Shown here in pieces: positions 8,976-18,797 of a stretch of DNA of 64,000 nt; the stretch's first letter is position 1, and each line of letters opens with the position of its first letter. The translations under genes and the position numbers were made by a program. The stretch is from positions 58,355-122,354 of the forward strand of contig NZ_FQXI01000005.1 in assembly GCF_900129925.1 (NCBI RefSeq), written 5' to 3'. Below the pieces are notes generated by a model, which was not told the DNA's origin, searched no databases, and saw only the letters and a program-made list of their open reading frames with translations. This stretch comes from Anaerosphaera aminiphila DSM 21120. Its GTDB lineage: Bacteria; Bacillota; Clostridia; Tissierellales; Peptoniphilaceae.

Positions 8976-10776
8976 TAGACAAAAAAATATAAGAAATTTT
9001 TCAATAATTGCACATATTGACCATGGGAAATCAACTCTCGCTGACAGATTAATAGAACAGACGGGAATGTTGACTGAACGTGAAATGCAAACACAAGTCC
9101 TAGATTCGATGGACTTGGAAAAAGAAAGAGGTATCACTATTAAATTAAAAGCTGTAAGGCTAATATATTCTGACCCAAAGGGTGAAAAATATATTTTTAA
9201 TCTAATAGATACTCCCGGTCACGTGGACTTTAACTATGAAGTTTCAAGATCTCTTGCAGCTTGTGAAGGAGCCTTAGTTGTTGTAGATGCAACTCAGGGA
9301 GTTGAAGCTCAAACACTTGGAAATGTCTACTTGGCCATAGATCAGGACTTGGAGTTAGTGCCAATAATAAATAAAATTGACCTTCCCAGTGCAAGACCTG
9401 ATGAAGTAAAAAAAGAAATTGAAGATATTATTGGAATTGACTGTGAAAATGCGCCTTTGATTTCTGCTAAAAAAGGAATCGGCATTGAAGATGTATTTAC
9501 CAGGATTATAGAAGATATACCTGCTCCCGACGGAGACGAAAATGCTCCTTTAAAGGCTTTAATTTTTGACTCCTACTATGATTCTTACAAGGGAGTTGTA
9601 TGCTTTGTGAGAATAAAAGACGGCTCCGTAAAACCAGGCGATAAAATAATAATGATGGCTACAAAAAAAGTCTTTGAAGTTGTAGAAGTAGGTGTAACTA
9701 CATCATCCCATATAAGTCTTGATAAACTTTCTGCAGGTGATGTTGGTTACATTACAGCAAGTATTAAAAACGTAAAAGAAGCAACTGTTGGAGATACTAT
9801 AACTCTTGCCAACAATCCAACTAAAGAAGCCTTTCCTGGATATAAAAAAGTTGTTCCAATGGTATACTGCGGTATTTATCCGGCTGAAGGTGAAGAATAT
9901 ACTAATATTAGAGAAGCTCTTGAGAAACTTCAAGTAAATGATGCTGCACTAGTATTTGAAGCGGAAACTTCCGCTGCTTTAGGATTTGGATTTAGATGTG
10001 GATTTTTAGGACTTCTCCACATGGAAATTATTCAAGAGAGACTTGAGAGAGAATTTAACTTGGATGTTATAACCACTTCCCCATCTGTAATCTATAAAAT
10101 TACAAAAGTTGATGGAGAAGTAATTGAAATTCAAAATCCTACAAATTTACCTGACCCAACTGAAATAGCTTATATGGAAGAGCCTATTGTAAGAGCAGAT
10201 ATTATGACTCCTACAGACTATGTTGGTGCGGTAATGGAACTCTGTCAAAATCGTCGTGGCGTATTTATTGACATGGAATACCTTGAAGAAACTAGAGCAC
10301 TTGTTAAATATGACTTGCCTTTAAACGAAGTTATATATGACTTTTTTGACGCTTTAAAATCAAAAACTAGAGGTTATGCTTCCTATGACTATGATTTAAC
10401 TGGATACAGTGAATCTAAGCTTGTAAAGCTGGATATACTCATAAATGGAAACATTGTAGATGCTCTTTCTATAATAGTCCACGAATCAACTGCTTATGCC
10501 AAGGGAAGAAAAATTTGCGAAAAGCTTTCAAAAGTAATTCCTAGACATCAGTTTGTGATTCCAATACAAGCTGCCATAGGAAATAAAGTAATAGCAAGAG
10601 AAACTATTAGAGCTCTTAGAAAAGATGTACTTGCCAAGTGCTATGGTGGAGATATATCCAGAAAGAGAAAGTTGCTTGAAAAACAAAAAGAAGGTAAAAA
10701 ACGTATGAGAATGGTTGGAGAAGTTGAAGTACCTCAAGAAGCATTCTTATCTGTTTTGAAATATGATGAGGAATAG
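8968..10776 (+). CDS. lepA: Elongation factor 4 (LepA)
   Basis: Ribosome-associated GTPase related to EF-G that affects translocation and initiation. The G domain shows [13 protein letters not shown] (G1), the switch region [15 protein letters not shown] (G3) and NKIDLP (G4). The C-terminal LepA-specific domain contains [16 protein letters not shown] and [13 protein letters not shown] segments. At 602 residues it is standard length. The position directly after signal peptidase genes is the familiar lepA-lepB pairing. A terminator hairpin follows. Confidence 0.97.
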   Translation: MTDRQKNIRNFSIIAHIDHGKSTLADRLIEQTGMLTEREMQTQVLDSMDLEKERGITIKLKAVRLIYSDPKGEKYIFNLIDTPGHVDFNYEVSRSLAACEGALVVVDATQGVEAQTLGNVYLAIDQDLELVPIINKIDLPSARPDEVKKEIEDIIGIDCENAPLISAKKGIGIEDVFTRIIEDIPAPDGDENAPLKALIFDSYYDSYKGVVCFVRIKDGSVKPGDKIIMMATKKVFEVVEVGVTTSSHISLDKLSAGDVGYITASIKNVKEATVGDTITLANNPTKEAFPGYKKVVPMVYCGIYPAEGEEYTNIREALEKLQVNDAALVFEAETSAALGFGFRCGFLGLLHMEIIQERLEREFNLDVITTSPSVIYKITKVDGEVIEIQNPTNLPDPTEIAYMEEPIVRADIMTPTDYVGAVMELCQNRRGVFIDMEYLEETRALVKYDLPLNEVIYDFFDALKSKTRGYASYDYDLTGYSESKLVKLDILINGNIVDALSIIVHESTAYAKGRKICEKLSKVIPRHQFVIPIQAAIGNKVIARETIRALRKDVLAKCYGGDISRKRKLLEKQKEGKKRMRMVGEVEVPQEAFLSVLKYDEE

Positions 10777-10805
10777 AAAATCCAGATATCTGGATTTTCT
10801 TTTTT
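10777..10805 (+). terminator. Terminator/attenuator between lepA and hemW
   Basis: A perfect 22-base palindrome, AAAATCCAGAT plus its complement, is followed by CTTTTTT. The T run ends only eight bases before the hemW ATG, so this element may attenuate hemW rather than end the transcript completely. Confidence 0.75.
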
Positions 10806-10812
10806 GAAAACT

Positions 10813-11973
10813 ATGAAAAAAATACAAACTAAAAATAAAAATTTATCAATATATATTCACATTCCCTTCTGCGAAAGCAGATGTTACTACTGTGACTTTT
10901 ACTCTTCTGTTTTTAATAGTGAAATAGTTGAAAAATATTTTTCACATTTAAATATTGAAATTGAAAAGTATGGAGAGTTTTTAGAAGATAAGATAATTGA
11001 CACTATATTTATTGGAGGTGGAACTCCAAGTTCTGTAAATCCAAAATATATTTCAAATATATTAAATAAAATTAAATCTCTCTCCACAATTTCAAAGGAC
11101 TGTGAAATAACTATTGAATTAAATCCCAACTCCATAGATGAAAATAAAATTGAAACTTATTTAGATTCAAATATAAATAGATTTTCTATGGGCGCTCAAA
11201 GCTTTAACAATGACATTTTAAAAACTATTGGAAGAAATCACAGAGAATCCGATATTTTTAATTCTGTTAATTTACTTCACAAGTACAATATTAAAAATAT
11301 AAGTTTAGATTTAATGTTGGCACTTCCAAATCAAAGTATGAGAGATGTTCAATTATCCATTGAACATATTAATAAACTGGAGTTGTCTCATATATCCTAC
11401 TACAGTCTAATACTTGAAGATGGTACAATCTTAAAAAAAATGCATGATAAAAATTCCCTTAACTTTCCCTCAGAGGAACTTGACAGAAAAATGTATCACT
11501 ATATTTTAAATTCACTAGATAATCTTGGATATAAGCAATATGAAATATCTAATTTTGCAAAACCGGGATATCAGTCAAGGCACAATTTAAACTATTGGAA
11601 ATTAAATAACTACCTTGGGCTCGGTGTATCCTCTCACTCAAATATTGACAATGTTCGGTTTTATAATTTTTCCAACTTTAATAAACACTTTAAAGCTTTA
11701 AGTGAAGATAACTTTCCCATTGAAGACAGCGAAAACTTAAGTATTAAAGATAGAATTAATGAATTTACTATAATGGGTTTGCGTTTAAACTCAGGAGTTA
11801 ATATTAATGAAATAAATAAGAGATTTAAAATTGACTTTAGAGAATATTACAGAGAAGAAATTCAAAAAAATATAGACCACAATTTAATATATATAGAAGA
11901 TAATTCTGTGGTTTTGACAAAGTTAGGTTTAGATCTTTCAAATATAGTTGAAGTAGATTTTCTAAGACTATAG
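10813..11973 (+). CDS. hemW: HemW-type radical SAM protein (heme chaperone family)
   Basis: Radical SAM protein of the HemN/HemW family; HemW binds heme and is thought to insert it into target proteins. The N-terminus has YIHIPFCESRCYYCDF (4Fe-4S cysteines), then GGGTPS, and the HemW-type C-terminal domain. Length is about 386 residues. Two starts are possible, TTG at 10804 inside the terminator T run and ATG at 10813; neither has a clear ribosome binding site. The lepA-hemW neighbourhood is common in Firmicutes. The real substrate in an organism with few obvious heme genes is unknown. Confidence 0.85.
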   Translation: MKKIQTKNKNLSIYIHIPFCESRCYYCDFYSSVFNSEIVEKYFSHLNIEIEKYGEFLEDKIIDTIFIGGGTPSSVNPKYISNILNKIKSLSTISKDCEITIELNPNSIDENKIETYLDSNINRFSMGAQSFNNDILKTIGRNHRESDIFNSVNLLHKYNIKNISLDLMLALPNQSMRDVQLSIEHINKLELSHISYYSLILEDGTILKKMHDKNSLNFPSEELDRKMYHYILNSLDNLGYKQYEISNFAKPGYQSRHNLNYWKLNNYLGLGVSSHSNIDNVRFYNFSNFNKHFKALSEDNFPIEDSENLSIKDRINEFTIMGLRLNSGVNINEINKRFKIDFREYYREEIQKNIDHNLIYIEDNSVVLTKLGLDLSNIVEVDFLRL

Positions 11974-11984
11974 TAAAACTTACC

Positions 11985-12013
11985 TTGCATTGTCTTAAAA
12001 TTAATGTTAAAAT
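11985..12013 (+). promoter_or_regulatory. Promoter of rpsT
   Basis: TTGCAT (11985-11990), a 17-base spacer and TAAAAT (12008-12013), 37 bases upstream of the S20 start codon. Confidence 0.65.
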
Positions 12014-12049
12014 ACTTAAAGCTTATAGATTAACTATGGAGGTGATTAC

Positions 12050-12313
12050 ATGGCAAATATTAAATCTGCTATAAAGAGAATAGATGTTGCTAACAGAAAT
12101 AATGAACGTAATAAGGCAATGAAAACTGAAGTTAAATCTTCAATTAAAAAATTTGAACAAGCACTAAATGCAGGTAATATAGATGAAGCAAGAGAACTTT
12201 TAAAGCTAATTGACAAAAAGCTTAAAAAAGCTGCTCATAAAAATATTATTCATCAAAATGCAGCTTCAAGAAAAATGTCAAGATTGACACTTAAGTTAAA
12301 TAAAGTAGGTTAA
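12050..12313 (+). CDS. rpsT: Small ribosomal subunit protein S20 (bS20)
   Basis: Primary 16S rRNA-binding protein of the 30S subunit. The 87-residue, strongly basic, helical sequence begins MANIKSAIKRI, has RNKAMKTEVKSSIKKFE and the KKAAHKNIIHQNAASRKMSRL segment that defines S20. A strong GGAGGTGAT site lies before the ATG. It has its own promoter. Its last codons (K-V-G-stop) form one arm of the terminator shared with holA. Confidence 0.97.
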   Translation: MANIKSAIKRIDVANRNNERNKAMKTEVKSSIKKFEQALNAGNIDEARELLKLIDKKLKKAAHKNIIHQNAASRKMSRLTLKLNKVG

Positions 12314-12355
12314 TAAAAGCTTCTAAAAAGAAGTTTTTATTAACCTACTTTTTTG
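12302..12355. terminator. Bidirectional terminator shared by rpsT and holA
   Basis: A 22-bp stem (12302-12323 with 12330-12351, one G-T pair, six-base loop) lies between the convergent genes and includes both stop codons and the last three sense codons of each. T-rich tracts follow on both strands. Confidence 0.85.
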
Positions 12356-13356
12356 TGTTTTGTAAACTCAACTATTAACATTTCCAGTAACACATCATCT
12401 ACAACACTGGATGTTTTTATAGTTTCATCTACAGTCAGCAGTTCTTTGTAAAAATTATATAAGAACTTTAAATCGAAATTATTGGCAGCTTTTGAAATTT
12501 TACTGTATTCATATTGTTTTATTCCAATTTCTGTCATAATTTCTGCATCCTTGTAGACAGCTTTTTTTAGTTCTTTGTAAGAAATTAAATTTCTAACCTG
12601 TCTAATAAACATAAATAAAATTCTCTGTGTTGGCTCGTTTAAAAGATGTAGATTTTTATATTCAATTAAAGCTGTCTCTGTATCTTTACCAGATAGCGCA
12701 TCTAGAAAACTAAAAATGTTAGAATCTGCATTTTCCGTTACAGAGCCATCTATTGTAGATTTCTTTATAACATTGTCCTTTGATAGAGATATCAACTTGT
12801 CTAACTCATTTTTTAAATCATATAGCGTCATATCTATATTTCTGGAATTATAAGATGACTTACTAACTAAGTAACTTAAATCAGTTTTGCTAATTTTTAA
12901 TCCCTTTCTATTTATATATCCCTCGACAAAATTAAATATTTCTCTGTTGTTTAACTTGGAAAATTCAACATTTCTCTTTCTCTTAGAAAAGTACTTATAA
13001 AAAGATTTAACTTTATTTAAATTATTGTCTGAATCTAAAAATATTAAAATACAAAAATCCCCTATATTATCTAAAAAATTATAAAATTCCTTTGACAAGT
13101 CATCTGAAAATGAAGAGGCATCTTTTACAAAAATTAATCTCTTGTCATTCATAATTGGCAGTGTTTCACAAGAAGAAATTAATTTGTCCTCTGTTAAGTT
13201 TTTACCTTCAAAAAAAGCCAAGTTAAATGTCTCCATTCCCTTATCAATATATTTTTTTGAAATATATTCAACTGTATTGTCTATTAACAGTTTTTCTTTA
13301 CCATAAAATAAGTATGCTCCACTTATTTCCTCTTTATATAAATCTCTATATTGCAT
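12340..13356 (-). CDS. holA: DNA polymerase III delta subunit (clamp loader)
   Basis: Clamp-loader subunit that opens the beta sliding clamp. The N-terminal part YLFYGKEKLLIDNTVEYI and the FLDSDNNLNK segment match the HolA fold (AAA+-like), and the C-terminal collar domain follows. At 338 residues it is standard length. The 5' end overlaps comEC by 34 bases. The adjacency of holA with comEC and rpsT is a recurring Firmicutes arrangement and supports the call. Confidence 0.92.
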   Translation of the reverse strand: MQYRDLYKEEISGAYLFYGKEKLLIDNTVEYISKKYIDKGMETFNLAFFEGKNLTEDKLISSCETLPIMNDKRLIFVKDASSFSDDLSKEFYNFLDNIGDFCILIFLDSDNNLNKVKSFYKYFSKRKRNVEFSKLNNREIFNFVEGYINRKGLKISKTDLSYLVSKSSYNSRNIDMTLYDLKNELDKLISLSKDNVIKKSTIDGSVTENADSNIFSFLDALSGKDTETALIEYKNLHLLNEPTQRILFMFIRQVRNLISYKELKKAVYKDAEIMTEIGIKQYEYSKISKAANNFDLKFLYNFYKELLTVDETIKTSSVVDDVLLEMLIVEFTKHKKVG

Positions 13357-15629
13357 TCTTTCACCATTTTCCTTAAAAATAAATATATTGCCACAGTATA
13401 GACAAGTATTGTAAATAGTACACTGAAATCAAAGTATCTATCTCCTATTGCCCTAAAAGTTATATCGTCTTTGTAGTCAATTCTAAGTTCTATTTGCCCG
13501 TCTTCACTTGTAACCTTTGTATCTACATTGTACTTATTTAAAATATCCATTACTTCAACTGACGGATGGGAGTAAATATTATTCACTCCTGCGCTAATTG
13601 TTGCATATTTTGGTCTACTCTTTGAAATAAAATCATCAGATGTAGAGTTTTTTGAACCATGATGTGACACCTTTAATAAATCAAAATTCACATTTAAATT
13701 ATCTTCAATTTTTGAAGATACATCTCCTGTATATAAAATATCAAAACCCCTGTGATTTAAAAGCATTACCATTGACTTGTCATTTGAGTCCATGTAGTCT
13801 TTTGGATTTGATAAAACCTTAATATTAGTTTTATCGTCTAAATATATAATATCATTCTTTTTAACTTTATAGATAGGTATATTTCTATTTAACAGTTCTC
13901 TTAAATATATATTGTCCTCTACATAATTTATATATACACTACCAATATCAACTTCATCTATTATATCCAATACTCCATCTATGTGGTCTTCATCAAAGTG
14001 AGAAATAAACAACTTTTCTATTTTTTTAACTCCAGTAGACTTTAAATAATTTAAAGTATAAAACTCCCCCGGCCTAAAGTTCTTTCTAAAGCTCCCTCCC
14101 GTATCTACCATATATGTCTTTCCACTTGAGCTAATAATGGAGCAGTCCCCTTGATCTACATACAAGAAATCTGCCCTGAAATCTTGTGAATATAAATATA
14201 AACTATGTCCTGATATAAGCATTGCAATAAAATAATATACAAATACAACCTTATAAATTTTTCTATAAACTTCAAGCTTATCTCTAAAGTAAACTATAAA
14301 AATAATCAAGTAGTAAGTAAAAACTGTGCTTAACGTAACTTGAACAGTATTAATACTAAATAAACTTATAGAATTTATTGCACTTACAAAAAATCCAGCT
14401 ATATTTAAAATTAAATTTAATGCAGGAGCTATTAAAAAACCAATGAAATTTAAAATTAAAATACCATAGGATAAAATAATTGCGCCTGAATAAATTGGAA
14501 CTAATATAATATTTGAAATAAAAGTTTTAAGAGGGTAGACTTTAAAAAAATATATACATATGGGAAAAATAATAATACTTGTTGCAATACTTGCAGAAAT
14601 AGAATCAAGTATAGGGTTTCCGCCAATATAATTTTTTATCTTACTATAAAATACAATTAGTCCAAATACACAGCCATAGCTCATTAAAAACGAAACAGAA
14701 AATATACTATATGGGTTTAGCAACAGTATAACCACTGCGCTTAAAAACAAGCTGTTTAATGGTGAATTCTTAACTTTTAACATATATGATAGCATTAAAA
14801 ATAAACTCATTAAATATGCCCTCAAAGCTCCTATAGGGAAACCTATTAACATTATATATATAAATACTATTGACAAACTTGACACTTTTCTCTTTAACTT
14901 TGATATCTTTAAAAGCTTAAGTAAAAATTCACAAAAAAATAAAATTATAGAAATATGTAATCCAGACAGTGCCAGTATATGTGATACACCTATATCTTTA
15001 AAACTCTCCTTTACAGAGTCTTCTATATAAGTACTATCTGCTAAAACTATAGACGTCATTAAAGATGAGTTTTCTTCATTTAAATAGTGGTCAAAACTTT
15101 TTTCTACATATTTAAAAAAACTATTTTGAAGTTTATAATAGCCCTTAGGCGATTCTAACTTATTTACTTTATCAGCATATAGAATTGAATGAACTCCCAA
15201 AGTTTTTAAATAGGTTCTGTTGTCAAATCCTCCAAAGTTCATCTTGAAATCAGGTTCTCTAAATTTACCACTAACTTCTACTCTATCTCCAATAGTTAAA
15301 ACTTTCTTTGAATAACATAAATGTTTTTTAGGTAAAATTCCATCTTCTTTTAAAATGTACTTCTCTTTATTATTTACATATTTTTTTACTACTGTCGCCT
15401 CTATAACATTAGTCTCAGGTATAGATATATTCTCTCGTATACTTACATTCCCAATTGATATAAAAAATAAAATTAAACACAAAAATAACAACCTGTCACT
15501 TCTCTTTTTGCTCAACAGAAAAAATCCCATTACACAAAGAGACACCAGTACTACTATAACTGCTATATTTACATCTATGTACAGACCAAATAAAATTCCA
15601 ATTAAAATTGACAACAATATACTAATCAT
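13323..15629 (-). CDS. comEC: ComEC/Rec2 family DNA-uptake channel protein
   Basis: Inner-membrane protein that forms the DNA channel in natural transformation. It has two N-terminal membrane segments, an OB-like periplasmic part (about 60-170), the multi-spanning competence domain (about 190-470, including ILALSGLHISIILFF) and a C-terminal metallo-beta-lactamase domain with HFDEDHIDGV and KVSHHGSKNS. The full 768 residues suggest a working gene. No other competence gene is in the window, so transformability cannot be judged here. Confidence 0.93.
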   Translation of the reverse strand: MISILLSILIGILFGLYIDVNIAVIVVLVSLCVMGFFLLSKKRSDRLLFLCLILFFISIGNVSIRENISIPETNVIEATVVKKYVNNKEKYILKEDGILPKKHLCYSKKVLTIGDRVEVSGKFREPDFKMNFGGFDNRTYLKTLGVHSILYADKVNKLESPKGYYKLQNSFFKYVEKSFDHYLNEENSSLMTSIVLADSTYIEDSVKESFKDIGVSHILALSGLHISIILFFCEFLLKLLKISKLKRKVSSLSIVFIYIMLIGFPIGALRAYLMSLFLMLSYMLKVKNSPLNSLFLSAVVILLLNPYSIFSVSFLMSYGCVFGLIVFYSKIKNYIGGNPILDSISASIATSIIIFPICIYFFKVYPLKTFISNIILVPIYSGAIILSYGILILNFIGFLIAPALNLILNIAGFFVSAINSISLFSINTVQVTLSTVFTYYLIIFIVYFRDKLEVYRKIYKVVFVYYFIAMLISGHSLYLYSQDFRADFLYVDQGDCSIISSSGKTYMVDTGGSFRKNFRPGEFYTLNYLKSTGVKKIEKLFISHFDEDHIDGVLDIIDEVDIGSVYINYVEDNIYLRELLNRNIPIYKVKKNDIIYLDDKTNIKVLSNPKDYMDSNDKSMVMLLNHRGFDILYTGDVSSKIEDNLNVNFDLLKVSHHGSKNSTSDDFISKSRPKYATISAGVNNIYSHPSVEVMDILNKYNVDTKVTSEDGQIELRIDYKDDITFRAIGDRYFDFSVLFTILVYTVAIYLFLRKMVKECNIEIYIKRK

Positions 15630-15722
15630 AAATTCACCTTATAATTAATAATAGTATACTGTTAAATTTAATTCAATAAAGAGTTTTACTGTGATACAAT
15701 TAAGTGGAAATGAGGGATTACT

Positions 15723-16445
15723 GTGAATAAAAGATATATAAAATTTCCTTACGAAAGTATCCACTCTACAATAGCGGTAAATACTAAAGATATTAATGGA
15801 ATAAAGTACGTAAAACCTGAAGAGAGCATAATTTTCTTTGGCACTGAAAATATAGCAGGTGATGAATATAAAATAAACTCTCAAAAACCACACACTCTTA
15901 AAATTGGAGAAGATACTTACTATCAAAGCAATACAGATGAAATAAAAGAACAGATTAATTTTCAAAAGCGCTTAGATATTATGCAACAAAATTTTGGAAA
16001 TGCACTTCTTAGATTGAGTATACTAAAATCTACAAATTTAAAAGTTAAAAATTATAAAATCTCTCATGGAGAAAATAAAATTTATCTATCTTATGATGAT
16101 ATTGTAGATATTTCGCTAGTTGATAAATTAGAAGAGTTTTCAAACTACATAATAAATGCCAATTTACTTATTACCAATAGCCATATAGACAATGAGATTT
16201 CTATTAAAAATCTTGGAAAAATCAACTATGTAGGTCCATGTTTAAATAGAACCGGAGAAATTGGTTTAATTAAAATTACATCAATTACAAAAGAGCGAGG
16301 ATATGTAGTAGTCAATTTACTTGCCGGAAATAGAGCTTTTAAGGACTATAAAAATAAATTTAATTTAATAAGTGAATTAAAACATATCTTTGACACAAAA
16401 GATGAAAATCAGCTTTTAAATAAAATCAAGGGAATGAAAAAATAA
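15723..16445 (+). CDS. AlaX-like (alanyl-tRNA editing domain) protein with lost metal site
   Basis: Not matched by any single motif, but the layout follows free-standing alanyl-tRNA editing proteins: INFQKRLDIMQQNFGNALL (about 78-96) aligns with the family pattern R-x-D-x-M-Q-Q-H-x-G-x-H-L-L, and NRTGEIGLIKI (175-185) with C-G-G-T-H-x-x-x-T-G-E-I-G-x-I-K-I, then LAGNRAFKDY. All four zinc ligands are changed: His to Asn90, His to Ala94, Cys to Tyr169 and His to Cys173. An intact deacylase is therefore unlikely. The start is GTG at 15723 with GAGGG upstream. The gene is transcribed alone and has its own terminator. The alignment was done by eye. Confidence 0.6.
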   Translation: MNKRYIKFPYESIHSTIAVNTKDINGIKYVKPEESIIFFGTENIAGDEYKINSQKPHTLKIGEDTYYQSNTDEIKEQINFQKRLDIMQQNFGNALLRLSILKSTNLKVKNYKISHGENKIYLSYDDIVDISLVDKLEEFSNYIINANLLITNSHIDNEISIKNLGKINYVGPCLNRTGEIGLIKITSITKERGYVVVNLLAGNRAFKDYKNKFNLISELKHIFDTKDENQLLNKIKGMKK

Positions 16446-16473
16446 CATTTTATTTTTCATTCCCCTTTTTTTT
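16430..16473 (+). terminator. Terminator of the AlaX-like gene
   Basis: GGGAATGAAAAA pairs with TTTTTCATTCCC, followed by CTTTTTTTT. The left arm overlaps the last codons of the gene. Confidence 0.85.
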
Positions 16474-16502
16474 AATTTTGAATATCTTCCCTTAAGTGAA
16501 TT

Positions 16503-17345
16503 TTATAATATAGTAGCACCTTCATTTGAAACTTCTAATTTAAGAGCTTTCCAAACAGCTTTTTTCTCACCACTGTTTTTTAAAGCTTGTTCTATTTTAC
16601 TGTTTTCTTTTTCTGCAATTACTAATAGACTTGGTCCTGCGCCACTTATAAACATTACTGCACTATTTAATTTGCATATTTTCTCAAATATAGGATAGTC
16701 AGAAATTAATTTTTTCCTATAGGGCTCATGTAATAAATCTTTTGCTGCACCTTTTAACAACTTAAAGTCACCAGAAGAAAGTGCATCTGAAACTAAAGTT
16801 GCTCTGGCTATATTTGAAACTGCATCAGATAACTTTACTTCAGTTTTTACAACTTCTCTTGCCACTTTTGTCTGAAGTTCAAAGTCCGGAATTAGCAAGT
16901 AGAATTTATAATTATCGCTTACTTCTCTTCTTGAAAAAAATACATCTTCATTTACTATTGAAGTGATATGTCCTCCATAAATTGCAGGTGCTACATTGTC
17001 CGGATGTCCTTCAATTTCTGTTGCATATTTTAAAATTTCTTTTTTATCAAGTTTAAGTTTTGACATTTCATTTGCAGCCATAAGTCCTGCAACTATACAA
17101 GTTGCACTGCTGCCCAATCCTCTGGACAACGGTACATCTCCATTAACTTCTATTTTTACTTCGGGAACACTTATATTATTTCTAGTGTAGAAGTATTTAA
17201 AGGACTTATATATTAAGTTATTTTCTTCTATTGAAGATTTCTCTTCTGTAAATTTAAAAACATTGTATAGTTTCAATGCCATACCCTGTGAATCATAACC
17301 AGGCCCAATATTGGCAGTAGTCGCCGGCACTTTAATAATTATCAT
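16503..17345 (-). CDS. thrB: Homoserine kinase
   Basis: GHMP-family kinase that phosphorylates L-homoserine in threonine synthesis. The N-terminus VPATTANIGPGYDSQGMAL, the ATP-binding loop PLSRGLGSSATCIVAGL and the C-terminal VMFISGAGPSLLVIA match ThrB. Length is 280 residues, slightly shorter than many. Its ATG follows the thrC stop directly, so the two are co-translated. It is the last gene of the proB-proA-thrC-thrB run. Confidence 0.94.
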   Translation of the reverse strand: MIIIKVPATTANIGPGYDSQGMALKLYNVFKFTEEKSSIEENNLIYKSFKYFYTRNNISVPEVKIEVNGDVPLSRGLGSSATCIVAGLMAANEMSKLKLDKKEILKYATEIEGHPDNVAPAIYGGHITSIVNEDVFFSRREVSDNYKFYLLIPDFELQTKVAREVVKTEVKLSDAVSNIARATLVSDALSSGDFKLLKGAAKDLLHEPYRKKLISDYPIFEKICKLNSAVMFISGAGPSLLVIAEKENSKIEQALKNSGEKKAVWKALKLEVSNEGATIL

Positions 17346-18794
17346 TTACAATACCTCCAAAATCGAACTTCTCATTTTGGACTTTTCTATTACAAGGTTT
17401 TGAGTTACTTCACTTTGTAAAATATTTTCAAATCTGGCAGGTAATTTATTACCTGTATTTTTTTCAATTTCTTTTAAGTTTTCCAATTCTCCATTTGCTT
17501 GAATATTTAACGCCTCTGCTATTGATTCGGAAAACTTATAAGGTGAAGCTGTAGATGCCACTAAAACTTTTATATTGTTGTCTTTTTGGTATTCTTCTGC
17601 TGCCATATAGGCTATTACTGTATGAGTATCCATTAAATACTTATCTTTATCATAAGAATTTTTAATTCCCTCTATTGTCTCTTCATCATTAAAACTATAT
17701 CCGTAGACATCATTAAATATTTCTAAATCTTTAACTTCATATTGGCCTTTTTCTTTTAAATCTTTCATTAGTTCTACTAATAACTTAGAATCTCCTAATT
17801 TATAATATAAAAATCTCTCCAAGTTACTTGAAATTAAAATGTCCATAGATGGTGAATTTGTCTTGTAAAATTCTCTATTAGTATCATATACACCTGTGTT
17901 TATAAAGTCAGTTAATATATTGTTTTTATTTGAAGCACAAATTAGATCTTTAATTGGAAGTCCCATTTTTTTTGCCAAATATGCTGCTAAAATATTTCCA
18001 AAATTTCCAGTTGGAACACTTACTGAAATAAGTTCTCCATTTGAAATTTCTCCTCTCTTTACAAGTTCATAGTAAGAGTAGTAATAATACACTATTTGAG
18101 GAACTAATCTACCTATATTTATAGAATTTGCCGATGACAATATATATTTTTTATCTTTCAATTCTCTTTTAAATTCTTCATCATTAAATATTTCTTTTAA
18201 GGCACTTTGAGCATCATCAAAATTCCCTTCAATTGCAATAGCATAGGTGTTTTTACCATCAATAGTAGTCATCTGTCTTCTTTGAATTTCACTAATTCCA
18301 TCTGTTGGATAAAATACAACTATTTTTGTATCTTCCACATCTTTAAAACCATAGAGTGCTGCACTTCCAGTATCACCAGATGTAGCTGTTAAAACTACTA
18401 TCTTCTCTTCTAGATTTTTTTCTTTTATGGCAAGTTTTATTAATCTAGGCAAGAGAGAAAGTGCAAAGTCTTTAAATGCAAAAGTAGAGCCATGGTATAG
18501 TTCCATTACATATTTATTTGAAATTTTTTTAATAGGTAAAATATCCTTTTCAAAAGTTGCATAGGCACTTTCTATTTCTCTATATAAATCTTCTCTATCT
18601 ATATCATCAAAAATAGTTCCTATAATTTTTTTAGCAAAATCAACATATTCAAATTTTTCTATTTCTTCATTTGAAAACTTCATCTCAGGAAGTTTCTCCG
18701 GAATATATAGGCCTCCATCATCACTTAAACCCTTTAAAAGAGTTTCGAAAGTTGAATTTAATTTTGAATTTCCTCTAGTACTAACATATCTCAT
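17346..18794 (-). CDS. thrC: Threonine synthase
   Basis: PLP enzyme converting O-phosphohomoserine to threonine. The N-terminal MRYVSTRGN, the DDGGLYIPEKLP segment, the PLP lysine in HGSTFAFKDFALSLLPRL and the glycine-rich TATSGDTGSAALYGF identify the long (type II, about 480-residue) ThrC. It begins four bases after the proA stop and ends against thrB, indicating one transcript. Confidence 0.95.
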   Translation of the reverse strand: MRYVSTRGNSKLNSTFETLLKGLSDDGGLYIPEKLPEMKFSNEEIEKFEYVDFAKKIIGTIFDDIDREDLYREIESAYATFEKDILPIKKISNKYVMELYHGSTFAFKDFALSLLPRLIKLAIKEKNLEEKIVVLTATSGDTGSAALYGFKDVEDTKIVVFYPTDGISEIQRRQMTTIDGKNTYAIAIEGNFDDAQSALKEIFNDEEFKRELKDKKYILSSANSINIGRLVPQIVYYYYSYYELVKRGEISNGELISVSVPTGNFGNILAAYLAKKMGLPIKDLICASNKNNILTDFINTGVYDTNREFYKTNSPSMDILISSNLERFLYYKLGDSKLLVELMKDLKEKGQYEVKDLEIFNDVYGYSFNDEETIEGIKNSYDKDKYLMDTHTVIAYMAAEEYQKDNNIKVLVASTASPYKFSESIAEALNIQANGELENLKEIEKNTGNKLPARFENILQSEVTQNLVIEKSKMRSSILEVL

Positions 18795-18797
18795 ATT

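Noticed and set aside
8789..9094. Minus-strand open frame across the lepB-lepA junction
   Set aside because: Antisense shadow of two strongly conserved genes.
15645..15965. 106-residue minus-strand open frame opposite the AlaX-like gene
   Set aside because: It runs antisense to a better supported gene, has no ribosome binding site, and is a low-complexity, Phe/Ile/Tyr-rich translation.
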